64,000 nucleotides of DNA from Terriglobales bacterium (GTDB lineage Bacteria > Acidobacteriota > Terriglobia > Terriglobales > Acidobacteriaceae): contig DATMXP010000039.1 of NCBI GenBank assembly GCA_035561515.1, positions 1 through 64,000 of the forward strand, in the 5' to 3' direction. Of this stretch, positions 24,733-33,598 are shown in pieces (position 1 is the stretch's first letter; every line of letters begins with the position of its first letter). Position numbers and translations under genes: made by a program. The notes under the pieces are model-generated. The model saw only the letters and a list, made by a program, of their open reading frames with translations, made no database searches and was not told the origin of the DNA.

Positions 24733-25812
24733 ATGAGCATGCGTGCAGTTTTAGCTGGAGGCGGAACCGGGGGACATGTGATTCCGGCGCTGGCGATTGC
24801 GAATGAGCTTCGCGACCGCTATGGCGCGGAGATCATGTTCATCGGTACGGCGCGCGGGATTGAGACGAGACTGGTTCCGCAGGCGGGATACCGGCTGGAA
24901 CTGGTGGAAGTAGGCGCGCTGAAGAACGTGTCGGTGGTGACGCGGGCAAAGACTCTGTTCGATCTGCCCAGGGCCGTGTTGCGCTGTTCCTCGCTGTTTG
25001 GGAGATTCAGGCCGGATGTGGTGATTGGAGTCGGGGGGTATGCCTCGGGCCCGGCGATGCTGGCAGCCGCGCTGCGAAGAGTTCCGAGTGTGATCTTTGA
25101 GCCGAATGTGATACCGGGACTGGCGAACCGACTCGCGGCGAAAACGGCTAAGGCATCCTGCGTGCACTTCGAGGAGACGTGCCGGTTTTTGCCGAATTGC
25201 ACCGTTACGGGCGTGCCGGTTCGGAAGGCGTTCTTTGAGATTCCGCCGAGGCCGGTCGGTGCAACGCCGTCGCTGCTGGTATTCGGCGGATCGCAGGGCG
25301 CGAGGGCAATCAATAATGCGGTGGTCGCGGCGCTGCCAGTTCTCCGGGAGCGTCTGCCGAACCTGCGAATCGTGCACCAGACGGGCGCGAAGGAACTGGA
25401 GCCGGTCCAGGCCGGATATGCGGCCACAGGAATCAGCGCCGATGTGAGGCCATTCATCGACGATATGCCTCGGGCGTTTGTGGAGGCGGACCTGATCGTC
25501 TGCCGGTCGGGGGCAAGTACGGTGGCGGAGATCACGGCAGCAGGGAAGCCGGCTATCTTTATTCCATTTCCTCGAGCGGCTGACGATCATCAGCGGAAGA
25601 ATGCCGAGGCTATCGCGAATGCCGGCGGAGCGGTGCTGCTGCCGGAAAGCGAGTTGACGTCGGAGGGACTGGCGTCGGCAATTGTGGAGTTGTTTTCGAA
25701 TCCTGCGCGGTTGAGCGAAATGGCTGAGAACGCCCGAAGGATGTCGCACAAAGACGCGGCAGGACGGGTGGCGGAAATTGCGGTGGGACTCATCGGGCCA
25801 TCGGGTTATTAA
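24733..25812 (+). CDS. murG: Lipid II synthase MurG (N-acetylglucosaminyltransferase)
   Basis: A 359-aa GT-B enzyme that adds GlcNAc to lipid I to make lipid II on the inner membrane face. The N-terminal glycine-rich loop is [31 protein letters not shown] and the C-terminal donor-site block [23 protein letters not shown] are standard. Two ATGs are possible (24733 and 24739). No SD is obvious because the upstream DNA is the twin hairpin. Confidence 0.95.
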   Translation: MSMRAVLAGGGTGGHVIPALAIANELRDRYGAEIMFIGTARGIETRLVPQAGYRLELVEVGALKNVSVVTRAKTLFDLPRAVLRCSSLFGRFRPDVVIGVGGYASGPAMLAAALRRVPSVIFEPNVIPGLANRLAAKTAKASCVHFEETCRFLPNCTVTGVPVRKAFFEIPPRPVGATPSLLVFGGSQGARAINNAVVAALPVLRERLPNLRIVHQTGAKELEPVQAGYAATGISADVRPFIDDMPRAFVEADLIVCRSGASTVAEITAAGKPAIFIPFPRAADDHQRKNAEAIANAGGAVLLPESELTSEGLASAIVELFSNPARLSEMAENARRMSHKDAAGRVAEIAVGLIGPSGY

Positions 25813-25903
25813 GCCATCGGGCCATTCTGGCCAGCCACTACCTTGCCATCGGTAAGCCTGATATCGTTCTACAGACATTGATTCCTGATTACAGAGAACT
25901 GCT

Positions 25904-27307
25904 TTGTTCGCAAAAATCCAGCGCATACATTTCGTGGGTATTGGCGGCATTGGCATGAGTGGTATTGCCGAGGTGCTGCTCAATCTTGGATACAAGGTTT
26001 CCGGGTCGGACCTGCGCGAGTCCGCGGTTACGGATCGGCTGAAGAAGTTTGGCGCATTGATCTTCGAGGGACATCGGGCGGAGAACATTCATGGCGCCGA
26101 GGTGGTGGTGACCAGTTCGGCGATCTCGAAGGCGAATCCTGAGGTGGCCGAAGCGCACACGCTGAAGATTCCGGTGATCCAGCGCGCCGAGATGCTGGCG
26201 GAGTTGATGCGCCTGAAGTACGGGATTGCCATCGCCGGGATGCACGGGAAGACGTCGACGACGTCGATGGTGGCGGCGGTGCTAGCAGCGGGGAACCTGG
26301 ATCCGACGGTGGTGGTTGGCGGGCGTGTGGATGCGTTGGGCTCGAATGCGCGGCTGGGGAAGTCGCAGTACCTGATCGCCGAGGCCGATGAGAGCGACCG
26401 GTCGTTTCTGAAACTGTCGCCGATTCTGTCGGTGGTGACCAATATCGACCGTGAGCACATAGATACGTATTCCGACATGGCGGATGTGGAGAACACGTTC
26501 GTGGACTTCATGGATCGCGTGCCGTTCTATGGAATGCTGGTGGTATGTAACGACGACGATCCACTGCGGGCGCTTTTGCCGCGATTGAAGCGGCGGTATG
26601 TGACGTATGGAACGCGCGAGGGATCGGATTTTCGGGTGGTTGTGGCGAAGTCGGACGCGCCGCAGAGTTCTCCCAAGGCGCTGAACCGTTTTGGCGTGGA
26701 GTACAACGGAAAGTATCTGGGCGATTTCAGCCTGAATGTGCCGGGGATGCACAACGTGCTGAATGCGACGGCATCGATTGCGGTCGGCGTAGGACTGGAT
26801 ATCCCGATCTACAGCATTCAGTACGCACTCGAGACCTTCCGCGGCGTGGACCGGCGCTTCCAACTGAAGGGTGAGGTGGATGGCGTGCGGGTGATCGACG
26901 ATTACGGGCATCATCCGACCGAGATCCGGGCGACCCTGCAGGCGGCGAAGCAGTTCTGTGAGAGAAAGGTCCACGTGATCTTCCAGCCACATCGATACAC
27001 CAGGACACAAGCGTTAATGCCGGAGTTTGCGACGGCGTTCCGAGATGCCGACAGTCTGTTCGTGCTGGATATCTATCCGGCGAGCGAGCAACCGATTCCG
27101 GGGGTGACGGCTGAGGCGTTGTGCAAGAAGATCGCCGAGGCAGGCAGGCCGGCGATGTACGTGAATTCCTCGGAGGATGCGGTGGTCGCGGCAGCGTCGG
27201 TGGCGAGACCGGGGGACATCATCATGACTCTGGGTGCGGGCAGCGTATACCAGTTGGGGCCGCTGTTGGTGGAGGCGCTGAAGTCCAGGGAAGGAGTTGC
27301 TCGGTGA
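25904..27307 (+). CDS. murC: UDP-N-acetylmuramate:L-alanine ligase MurC
   Basis: A 467-aa ligase starting the stem peptide. N-terminal IHFVGIGGIGMSGIAEVL, P-loop AIAGMHGKTSTTSM (a Ser where most P-loops of this type have Thr) and the MurC-specific IDDYGHHPTEIRATLQA are all present. Start is TTG with only a weak AGAGA upstream; no ATG is nearby. The last codons overlap the start of the small membrane protein. Confidence 0.94.
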   Translation: MFAKIQRIHFVGIGGIGMSGIAEVLLNLGYKVSGSDLRESAVTDRLKKFGALIFEGHRAENIHGAEVVVTSSAISKANPEVAEAHTLKIPVIQRAEMLAELMRLKYGIAIAGMHGKTSTTSMVAAVLAAGNLDPTVVVGGRVDALGSNARLGKSQYLIAEADESDRSFLKLSPILSVVTNIDREHIDTYSDMADVENTFVDFMDRVPFYGMLVVCNDDDPLRALLPRLKRRYVTYGTREGSDFRVVVAKSDAPQSSPKALNRFGVEYNGKYLGDFSLNVPGMHNVLNATASIAVGVGLDIPIYSIQYALETFRGVDRRFQLKGEVDGVRVIDDYGHHPTEIRATLQAAKQFCERKVHVIFQPHRYTRTQALMPEFATAFRDADSLFVLDIYPASEQPIPGVTAEALCKKIAEAGRPAMYVNSSEDAVVAAASVARPGDIIMTLGAGSVYQLGPLLVEALKSREGVAR

Positions 27308-27554
27308 GTTATCTCCCGTTGGGGGTTGGACAGGCACGACTGGCGAGAAGGTATTTGTTTCGGTCCTGACGGCGTTCCTCATTTGTAGTTGCGCGTACCA
27401 ATTGATTTCGGGGAAGCTTCTGAATGGCCACTTCGGAACAGATACAACACGCAAAGAACGGCCCAAGCGCTATTGGATGGTTGTGTCGCTGCAGACCACG
27501 TTTGTTCTGATATTTACAGCGCTGATGTGGGCTCAGATCTTGCGGCATAGATAA
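27297..27554 (+). CDS. Small two-helix membrane protein between murC and ftsQ
   Basis: An 85-aa protein, or slightly shorter, with two predicted membrane helices (about 20-36, FVSVLTAFLICSCAYQL, and about 64-80, VVSLQTTFVLIFTALMW). They flank a polar loop containing RKERPKRYW. R-x-x-P-x-RYW followed directly by a helix is a pattern I recall in small bacterial membrane proteins of unknown role, but I cannot name a family. The TTG at 27297 overlaps murC by 11 nt, and AAGGAG touches it with no spacing, so the true start is uncertain. It occupies the slot where many clusters carry murB or ddl. Confidence 0.6.
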   Translation: MLGELSPVGGWTGTTGEKVFVSVLTAFLICSCAYQLISGKLLNGHFGTDTTRKERPKRYWMVVSLQTTFVLIFTALMWAQILRHR

Positions 27555-27580
27555 CGCTGGGTCGGTCGGTCAACCCAGCG
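27555..27580 (+). terminator. Hairpin after the small membrane-protein gene
   Basis: An 8-bp stem CGCTGGGT/ACCCAGCG (27555-27562 with 27573-27580) right after the stop. A T-run (27595-27599) comes only 14 nt later, so it is at best a weak terminator separating the mur part of the cluster from ftsQAZ. Confidence 0.45.
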
Positions 27581-27597
27581 CGCAACCAACCTGATTT

Positions 27598-27606
27598 TTA
27601 TCCACA
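27598..27606 (+). promoter_or_regulatory. Consensus DnaA box upstream of ftsQAZ
   Basis: TTATCCACA is an exact match to the high-affinity DnaA 9-mer, in an AT-rich non-coding gap about 95 nt before ftsQ. One exact match is expected by chance roughly every other window of this size, so functional binding is an inference from position. Confidence 0.45.
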
Positions 27607-27656
27607 AAACAGGTACAAAAACCTAAATTTCCCTACTCGAAACGGTCTAGAAACGT

Positions 27657-27662
27657 TATAGT
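27657..27662 (+). promoter_or_regulatory. Possible -10 element of an ftsQ promoter
   Basis: TATAGT (5/6 to consensus) lies in an AT-rich gap about 38 nt before the ftsQ ATG. No convincing -35 is present. A separate ftsQAZ promoter would fit the 145-nt gap and the hairpin upstream. Confidence 0.3.
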
Positions 27663-27699
27663 TTTGAGACGGCGTTTCTCTACGATTTGACCAGTTTTG

Positions 27700-28746
27700 A
27701 TGGCGCGGAATAACGGTCCACTCATCCCGGATGAGGACATTGCGACCCGCTCGGGATCGCGAGCCTCGACGCCGCCGGACGATTCCGCGCCGGATTCGCG
27801 CTTCCTTGATCTCGATTCCGAAGAACAGTCGCCGTTTTTGCGCGGGCAGAAGCGGGTTCCTGTGCGCCGCGGGGCGCTGCCGAAGAAAGCGGCGAGCCGG
27901 ATCAAGATTGCCGCAATCGTGCTTGCGGTGGCTGCCGCGATCGGTGGAACTGCCGCAGTGATCTACAGCTATGGCGAGAAATCGTGGCGCTTCCGGCTGG
28001 AGTCGAGTGATCAACTGGAGATTGCCGGCGTTCAAAATGTTTCGCGGCGGCAGATCATGGAAGTGATGGGCGGGGACATTGGGAAGAATGTTTTCTTCAT
28101 CCCGCTGGACGAGCGCAAGAAGCAACTGGAGGAGATTCCGTGGGTGGAGTCGGCGGCCGTGGCGAGGCTGCTGCCGAACCGTTTAAGAGTGACGGTGACG
28201 GAACGGACGCCGGTGGCCTTCGCGCAGTTGGGGAACCGCATCGTGCTGGTGGATTCACACGGCGTGGTGATGGAACTTCCGCCCAACAGTTCGAAGAAGT
28301 ATTCGTTCCCCGTGATCGTGGGGATGGGTGAGTCGGAGCCGCTTTCGACGCGGGCGGCGCGAATGAAGATCTTTACGCAGTTGGTCAGCGAACTGGATGC
28401 GGACGGAACCAGGTACTCGCAGGACTTGAGCGAAGTGGACCTGGCGGACCCGGAAGATGTGAAAGTGACGGTGAGTGACCCGCAGGGTGAGGTGCTGGTG
28501 CACCTTGGATCGGGCAATTTTGCCGAGCGCTTCAGGATCTATAAGGCGAACCTGCAGCAATGGCGCCAGCAGGTAGACAAGTTGGCGTCGGTGGATTTGC
28601 GTTACGACCGGCAGGTGATTGTGAATCCGGATGCGGCGAAGGAGCCGGTGGTGGAGAAGCCCGTTCCGGCGAAGCCTGCTCCCTCGAAGCGCGTTGCGAA
28701 AGCGGCGGCAAAGCCGATCAAGAAGCCGGTGAAAAAGAAGAGATAG
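27700..28746 (+). CDS. ftsQ: Cell division protein FtsQ/DivIB
   Basis: A 348-aa bitopic division protein. It has a long charged cytoplasmic N-terminus, one membrane helix (about 67-90, IKIAAIVLAVAAAIGGTAAVIY), then a POTRA domain (about 100-170, SDQLEIAGVQNVSRRQIMEV) and the FtsQ beta domain (PWVESAAVARLLPNRLRVTV, ERTPVAFAQLGNRIVLVDSHG). The tail after about residue 310 is a Lys/Pro/Ala-rich low-complexity extension (KKPVKKKR) that could contact nucleic acid or wall polymers, which is unusual. I use the ATG at 27700 rather than the TTG one codon earlier. Confidence 0.92.
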   Translation: MARNNGPLIPDEDIATRSGSRASTPPDDSAPDSRFLDLDSEEQSPFLRGQKRVPVRRGALPKKAASRIKIAAIVLAVAAAIGGTAAVIYSYGEKSWRFRLESSDQLEIAGVQNVSRRQIMEVMGGDIGKNVFFIPLDERKKQLEEIPWVESAAVARLLPNRLRVTVTERTPVAFAQLGNRIVLVDSHGVVMELPPNSSKKYSFPVIVGMGESEPLSTRAARMKIFTQLVSELDADGTRYSQDLSEVDLADPEDVKVTVSDPQGEVLVHLGSGNFAERFRIYKANLQQWRQQVDKLASVDLRYDRQVIVNPDAAKEPVVEKPVPAKPAPSKRVAKAAAKPIKKPVKKKR

Positions 28747-28820
28747 GTTAGGCGTCCTATTTACGTGAGGACGTCGGGTGATTGAAATAGCAGGGAAAGA
28801 GATCAGGTTCCCAAGGATTC

Positions 28821-30041
28821 ATGAGCAAGGCAGAGAACAATTTGTTGACGGCCATCGACGTAGGCAGCGCGAAAACATGCGTGTTGGTGGCCGAAATGAG
28901 CGATGCAGGGCCGAGATATCTCGCGCACGGGATTTGCGAATCCCGTGGATCGCGTAAGGGCGTGATCATCGACCTGGAGAAAGCGATCTCGTCCGTGCAG
29001 CAGGCGGTTGAGAAAGCTGAGAACGCGGTGGGAGCACCGATTGAGCATGCGGTGGTAGGCGTAGCGGGGTCGCACATCCGCGGAATCACGAGCCAAGGCG
29101 GAATCGTGATGGGTTCGCGGGCGCGGGAAGTGACGCGAGACGACATCCGGCTTTCGGTGGAGCGGGCGCGATCAATCAACCTTCCGCAGGACAGGCAGAT
29201 TCTTCACCTGCTGCCGCAGGAGTTCATCCTCGATGACCAACCGGGATTGCACGATCCAGCGGGGATGATCGGCAATAAGCTGGAGGTCAAAGTCCACGTC
29301 GTAACGGCGTCCACGGCCGCGACCCAGAACGTCGTGAGTACGTTGAACCGGGCGGGTATCCACGTTGACGATACGGTGTTCGAAGCGCTGGTATGTGCCG
29401 ATGCGGTGCTACGGCAGGACGAGCGTGAACTGGGCGTTTGCCTGGTTGATATCGGCGCGGGATCGTCGGACCTGATTGTCTTCCATGAGGGGGCGGTGAT
29501 TCACACGGGCGTTGTGCCAGTCGGCGGCGATCACTTCACGAACGACGTTTCCGTAGGATTGCGGACTCCGCTGGCGGATGCCGAGAAGGTAAAGCGCATG
29601 TTCGGGTGCGCCATCGTAACTCGGATCCCGGAAAGCACCGAGATTGAAGTCACGTCGGTGGGAGATCGTCCGTCGCGGCTGATGCCGCAACGTTTGCTGG
29701 GCGAGATCATCGAGCCACGAGCACGAGAGTTGTTTGAGATCATGCGTGAGCATCTGCGGCAGGCCGGAATGATGGACCTGATTCCGGCGGGAATCGTACT
29801 GACCGGTGGAGGCTCGAAACTTAACCACATCGCGGAAATAGCCGAGGATGTGCTGCGCAAACCCATTCGCCTGGGCTTGCCGGCGTCCTTATCGAAAATG
29901 CCTTCCGAATTGGCGGAGCCGGAATATGCGACGGCGATCGGAATTCTCCTATACGCCTACAAGGCACGAATGCTGCAATCGCAGCAAGACACAGGTTTAG
30001 GCTCGAAGCTGAAGAAGTTGTTTGCGAGGACGGGCAGTTAA
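28821..30041 (+). CDS. ftsA: Cell division protein FtsA
   Basis: A 406-aa actin-fold ATPase that tethers FtsZ to the membrane. Phosphate-1 motif AIDVGSAKTCVLVAE, phosphate-2 LVDIGAGSSDLIVF and adenosine motif GIVLTGGGSKLN are clear, with the 1C/SHS2-like insertion around residues 85-165. The C-terminus LGSKLKKLFARTG is the amphipathic membrane-targeting helix. An AAGGA lies upstream of the ATG. ftsZ follows 48 nt later. Confidence 0.96.
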   Translation: MSKAENNLLTAIDVGSAKTCVLVAEMSDAGPRYLAHGICESRGSRKGVIIDLEKAISSVQQAVEKAENAVGAPIEHAVVGVAGSHIRGITSQGGIVMGSRAREVTRDDIRLSVERARSINLPQDRQILHLLPQEFILDDQPGLHDPAGMIGNKLEVKVHVVTASTAATQNVVSTLNRAGIHVDDTVFEALVCADAVLRQDERELGVCLVDIGAGSSDLIVFHEGAVIHTGVVPVGGDHFTNDVSVGLRTPLADAEKVKRMFGCAIVTRIPESTEIEVTSVGDRPSRLMPQRLLGEIIEPRARELFEIMREHLRQAGMMDLIPAGIVLTGGGSKLNHIAEIAEDVLRKPIRLGLPASLSKMPSELAEPEYATAIGILLYAYKARMLQSQQDTGLGSKLKKLFARTGS

Positions 30042-30089
30042 GGTCCAGCCGCAGGTTGGGGCGACCTGCGCAAAATTCGAAGGTGCTTA

Positions 30090-31364
30090 ATGGACGAGAG
30101 AGACATCCGCATACAGTTTCACGACGACATCACCAACAACGCGAAGATTAAGGTGATCGGCGTGGGCGGGGGTGGTGGCAATGCCGTCAACCGAATGATC
30201 GATGCACAGGTGGAAGGCGTGGAGTTCATCGTCGCCAACACCGACCTGCAGGCGTTGAAGATGTCGCGTGCAGCGCAGAAACTCCAGATCGGCGTAAAGC
30301 TTACAAATGGGCTTGGCGCGGGAGCGAATCCTGAAGTCGGGCGCAAGGCAGCGCTGGAAGATGCAGACAAGATCATCGAGTCGCTGGAAGGTGCGGACAT
30401 GGTGTTCGTGACCACCGGCCTTGGCGGCGGAACCGGAACGGGGGCGGCCCCCATCATTGCCTCATTGGCGAGTGAAATGGGCGCCTTGACGGTTGCCGTC
30501 GTAACGAAGCCGTTCGCATTCGAAGGACGGCGCAGACTTCAACAGGCAGACCGCGGATTACAGGAACTGCTCGACTGCGTGGATACGCTGATCGTAATCC
30601 CTAACGAGAAACTGCTCGCCGTCGCACGGGATGCTGGGTTCTTCCAATCGTTCCGTGTCGCCGACGACATCCTGCGGCAAGCTGTGCAGGGAATTTCCGA
30701 CATCATTACCATCCCGGGCATCATCAACCGTGACTTTGCTGACGTGAAGGCGATCATGGCAGGGATGGGTTACGCGGTGATGGGAACCGCGACGGCGAAG
30801 GGTGAAGATCGTGCCATCGAGGCGGCGCAGCGGGCGATTGCATCTCCGTTGCTTGAAGCGGGCGCAATCGATGGCGCACGCGGAATCCTGATCAATATCA
30901 CGGGTTCGGCGAACCTGAGACTGGCGGAAGTGAACGAGGCTTCGACCATAATCCAGAGCGCCGCGCACGAAGATGCCAACATCATCTTCGGAGCTGTGCT
31001 GGACGAGAAGATGAAGGACGAGGTGAAGATCACGGTGATCGCAACGGGTTTCAAAGACCAGGCGCGGCGACCTGATCGGGTGACGCACGCTGCGGCTGCG
31101 ATATCCCATACGCGCACTGCGTCGGTCTATACGCCTCCCGCGAATCTGCCTCCGGTGGTGGCCACTGCGCCAGAGCCACCGATGGACGAACCCGAACCGG
31201 TTCATGTGGAGCGGGCAGCGGCGGCCGTACCGCCTCCGCCACCGACCCATACACACGTTCCGCAGAGGGAAGTGCGTTCGATCGACGAAGTTACGAGCAA
31301 TGCAAAGGGGACGTACGAGCAGGACGATCTGGATGTGCCTGCGTTTCTACGCAAGAAGATGTAA
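30090..31364 (+). CDS. ftsZ: Cell division GTPase FtsZ
   Basis: A 424-aa tubulin homologue that polymerises into the division ring. The nucleotide-binding signature [19 protein letters not shown]-terminal [17 protein letters not shown] and T7 loop [11 protein letters not shown] are intact. After about residue 320 there is a Pro/Ala/Glu-rich linker, ending in the conserved C-terminal peptide [12 protein letters not shown] that contacts FtsA. GAAGGTG precedes the ATG. It is the last gene of the dcw cluster. Confidence 0.97.
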   Translation: MDERDIRIQFHDDITNNAKIKVIGVGGGGGNAVNRMIDAQVEGVEFIVANTDLQALKMSRAAQKLQIGVKLTNGLGAGANPEVGRKAALEDADKIIESLEGADMVFVTTGLGGGTGTGAAPIIASLASEMGALTVAVVTKPFAFEGRRRLQQADRGLQELLDCVDTLIVIPNEKLLAVARDAGFFQSFRVADDILRQAVQGISDIITIPGIINRDFADVKAIMAGMGYAVMGTATAKGEDRAIEAAQRAIASPLLEAGAIDGARGILINITGSANLRLAEVNEASTIIQSAAHEDANIIFGAVLDEKMKDEVKITVIATGFKDQARRPDRVTHAAAAISHTRTASVYTPPANLPPVVATAPEPPMDEPEPVHVERAAAAVPPPPPTHTHVPQREVRSIDEVTSNAKGTYEQDDLDVPAFLRKKM

Positions 31365-31372
31365 CTAAGCTG

Positions 31373-31404
31373 AGACCCAGGCCGGTTATTCCGAGCCTGG
31401 GTCT
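31373..31404. terminator. Hairpin at the ftsZ/pyrE convergence
   Basis: A 10-bp perfect stem AGACCCAGGC/GCCTGGGTCT with a 12-nt loop, 8 nt after the ftsZ stop. The pyrE stop codon (31386-31388, minus strand) sits inside the loop, so both genes share it. The U-tract is weak. Confidence 0.7.
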
Positions 31405-32036
31405 TCGTGTTTCTGGCGCAGGTGCTCGGCGCGAATATCGTCTGCGGTAAAGATACACACAAAAGGCGCAGGGGCAGCAGCTCTCTCGACCGCTGCGCGA
31501 CCCTTTGCTTCCTCGCGTTCCACCAAGCAGATCACGCCCACGACCTCGAAGCCGAACTCGCGAGCGGCTTCAATGGCCTGGATGGTGGATGAGCCGGTGG
31601 TGCAAACATCATCCACGATTACGACCTTGGCTCCTTTTCTGCGGAACCCTTCGATACGTTGACCGGTTCCATGGGCTTTTTCGGCTTTGCGGACGAGGAA
31701 ACCGTGGATCTGGTGGTAATCGGCCGGTCCGGGAGCGGTGTCGGGGCGCGGGCGTCGCGATTGACTCTGCTGCGCACTGAGCATGGCGGCAGAGACGACG
31801 ATGGGATCGGCGCCCATGGTGAGTCCGCCGATTGCGTCCGGTTCCCATCCGTGCCGGAAAATTTCATCGAGGAAAACACGGCCGGTCAGGCGCGCACCCT
31901 CAGCGTGAAGCGTAGTGGTGCGGCAATCAATGTAATAGTCGCTTGTGCCGCCTGAAGAGAGCTTGAATTCGCCAAGACGAAAAGACTGCTTAGCTAAAAG
32001 AGAAAGCAGTTCCTGACGAGGGGTGAGTGCTGGCAT
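31386..32036 (-). CDS. pyrE: Orotate phosphoribosyltransferase
   Basis: A 216-aa enzyme that makes orotidine 5'-phosphate from orotate and PRPP in pyrimidine synthesis. The PRPP-binding motif is VVIVDDVCTTGSST. SSGGTSDYYIDCRTTTLHAEG and GLTMGADPIV are typical OPRTase blocks, and HGFLVRKAEKAHGTG holds the catalytic-loop lysines. Oddity: a 15-20-residue polar, Pro/Arg-rich insertion (QQSQSRRPRPDTAPGP) precedes the GFLVRK strand. It is probably co-transcribed with the CPBP protease gene upstream (47-nt gap). Confidence 0.93.
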   Translation of the reverse strand: MPALTPRQELLSLLAKQSFRLGEFKLSSGGTSDYYIDCRTTTLHAEGARLTGRVFLDEIFRHGWEPDAIGGLTMGADPIVVSAAMLSAQQSQSRRPRPDTAPGPADYHQIHGFLVRKAEKAHGTGQRIEGFRRKGAKVVIVDDVCTTGSSTIQAIEAAREFGFEVVGVICLVEREEAKGRAAVERAAAPAPFVCIFTADDIRAEHLRQKHEDPGSE

Positions 32037-32083
32037 AAGTCCTCTGCTCGAATAAAGTGATTGCAGTGTAACAGGTGGAGAAG

Positions 32084-32869
32084 TTAGCGCATGTTCTCCA
32101 AGTTTCGGAAACCGCTGGTGGCGATGAAAAGCGCCGTGAACAGGCCGAAGTTATAGCCCACATGGACCAGGAAACTGGATGCGACGGAGCGAGTTCGCAC
32201 GCGAGTAATGGTAAGGGCAAGGGCGACGGTGAACAGCAGCAGAAGTGGCGCCCAGGCGCGTGCGAGTTGAGACGCATGCACGCTGGTAAACAGCAACGAA
32301 GTGACGATAACGGACGCGACTATACCGACTCGGCGGGCGAGGGCAGGATAAAGAAGTCCGCGGAAGAACAGTTCTTCCATGAGAGGTGCGACGGTAACTC
32401 CGAAAATGGCGAGGAGGTAGACGCCGAGAGTGTCGCTGAACATTTCTTCAATCGGGAGTTGCTTCGGGATGGGCAGCAGAACAGAAAGAAGCTGGATTGA
32501 GATTGACAGTGCCAAGCCAAGGGCCAGCGGCAAGTACCACTTATCCGGCCAGAACCAGCCAATACCTTTCCAGAAACGTAGTCCGCGAACACGCACTAGA
32601 GCGACCATGCAAAGCAGAACCAGGACGTAGCCCGCGACCTGGGCGGGAATGATGACCTTGGCGCTCTTCAGTAGTAGTTCGGCCGAAACGCCGGGGCTGT
32701 AATGCCTGGCAACGCCCACGGCCATGAAGAGCAGGATACCGAGTACAGCCAAGGTGACAGCGCCCAGAATGGCGACATCCCAAAGAGTCCAGGGAGGATT
32801 CTCGCTGCTAGGCGGAACCGGCTCGGGCGGGCTCGGGGGTATCTCAGGCAGATTCGGGGGCGTTGTCAT
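32084..32869 (-). CDS. CPBP-family intramembrane metalloprotease (CAAX/Abi type)
   Basis: A protein of about 260 aa with a Pro-rich cytoplasmic N-terminus and six to eight membrane helices. The three family motifs are present: MEELFFRG (EExxxR), FTSVHA (FxxxH) and HVGYN (HxxxN), so the active site looks intact. CPBP proteins include CAAX-prenyl proteases and bacteriocin-immunity-like proteases; the substrate here is unknown. I use the ATG at 32869; a TTG three codons upstream is also possible. Confidence 0.85.
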   Translation of the reverse strand: MTTPPNLPEIPPSPPEPVPPSSENPPWTLWDVAILGAVTLAVLGILLFMAVGVARHYSPGVSAELLLKSAKVIIPAQVAGYVLVLLCMVALVRVRGLRFWKGIGWFWPDKWYLPLALGLALSISIQLLSVLLPIPKQLPIEEMFSDTLGVYLLAIFGVTVAPLMEELFFRGLLYPALARRVGIVASVIVTSLLFTSVHASQLARAWAPLLLLFTVALALTITRVRTRSVASSFLVHVGYNFGLFTALFIATSGFRNLENMR

Positions 32870-33008
32870 CCTTAGCAATATACCGAAATGCAGGGCGTTT
32901 CATCAGTGTTTAACAAAGCGGATTCAGGACAGCGGCGGATGCCGTGCTTGGGCTACCAGTTATCTTCAGCCGTGGTCTGCTCTGGTTTAATCTACGGATG
33001 AGGGCTTT

Positions 33009-33545
33009 ATGAAGAAGCTACGTTGGATGATGGCAGTTGCCGTTTCGCTTTCGCTGTGCGGATTAGTGGTGGCACAGGCATCTGCCCCCTCGGGCGACGA
33101 CTCGAGCAAGCAGGAAGATTCCAAGGATAAGAAGAAGAAAGACAAGAAAAAGGGGGCTTCCCAGGACGAACTCGATTCGGAAGTTTTTTCCGACGCCGTC
33201 GCACGTAATGTAATGGAAGATCTACGCGAAGGCCTCGAAGGGCACAGCCAGCGCCGGATGCTTTCCGCTTTCGATGGTGACAAGTTCGACGGCTTCCTCA
33301 GCTTCGAAGACCAGATTCAAGCCATGTTCGACAAGTACGACTCCTTCCGCGTTCACTTTCGTATTGTGCAGACGACGGTTGAAGGACCGAAGGGCGTGAT
33401 CCTGGTCGACTTCAGCATGGAAGAGATCCCGCGCGGAACGGAATCGATGCCCCAACGGAAGAACTCACAGATACGGTTCGAGCTCGAGCGCGGCCGAAAG
33501 GGTTGGAAGATCGTTGACATGAACCCGAGAGGGTTTTTCTCGTAA
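33009..33545 (+). CDS. Secreted protein with Lys-rich linker, NTF2-like C-terminus possible
   Basis: A 178-aa exported protein: signal peptide (MMAVAVSLSLCGLVVAQA, cleavage near residue 24), a strongly charged Asp/Lys linker (about 30-50, SKDKKKKDKKKG), then a compact domain (LREGLEGHSQRRMLSAFDGD ... FRVHFRIVQTTVEG). The pattern of helices followed by long strands suggests an NTF2/DUF4440-like fold, but I do not recognise the family with certainty. A strong terminator follows, so it is probably monocistronic. Confidence 0.65.
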   Translation: MKKLRWMMAVAVSLSLCGLVVAQASAPSGDDSSKQEDSKDKKKKDKKKGASQDELDSEVFSDAVARNVMEDLREGLEGHSQRRMLSAFDGDKFDGFLSFEDQIQAMFDKYDSFRVHFRIVQTTVEGPKGVILVDFSMEEIPRGTESMPQRKNSQIRFELERGRKGWKIVDMNPRGFFS

Positions 33546-33562
33546 CTGACCACGAAGTTTAC

Positions 33563-33587
33563 AGCGGAGGTCAAGGCCTCCGCTTTT
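33563..33587 (+). terminator. Rho-independent terminator
   Basis: An 8-bp stem AGCGGAGG/CCTCCGCT with a TCAAGG loop, followed by TTT. It ends the secreted-protein gene; the Nudix gene starts 12 nt later and needs its own promoter or read-through. Confidence 0.85.
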
Positions 33588-33598
33588 ATCATGTAGGC

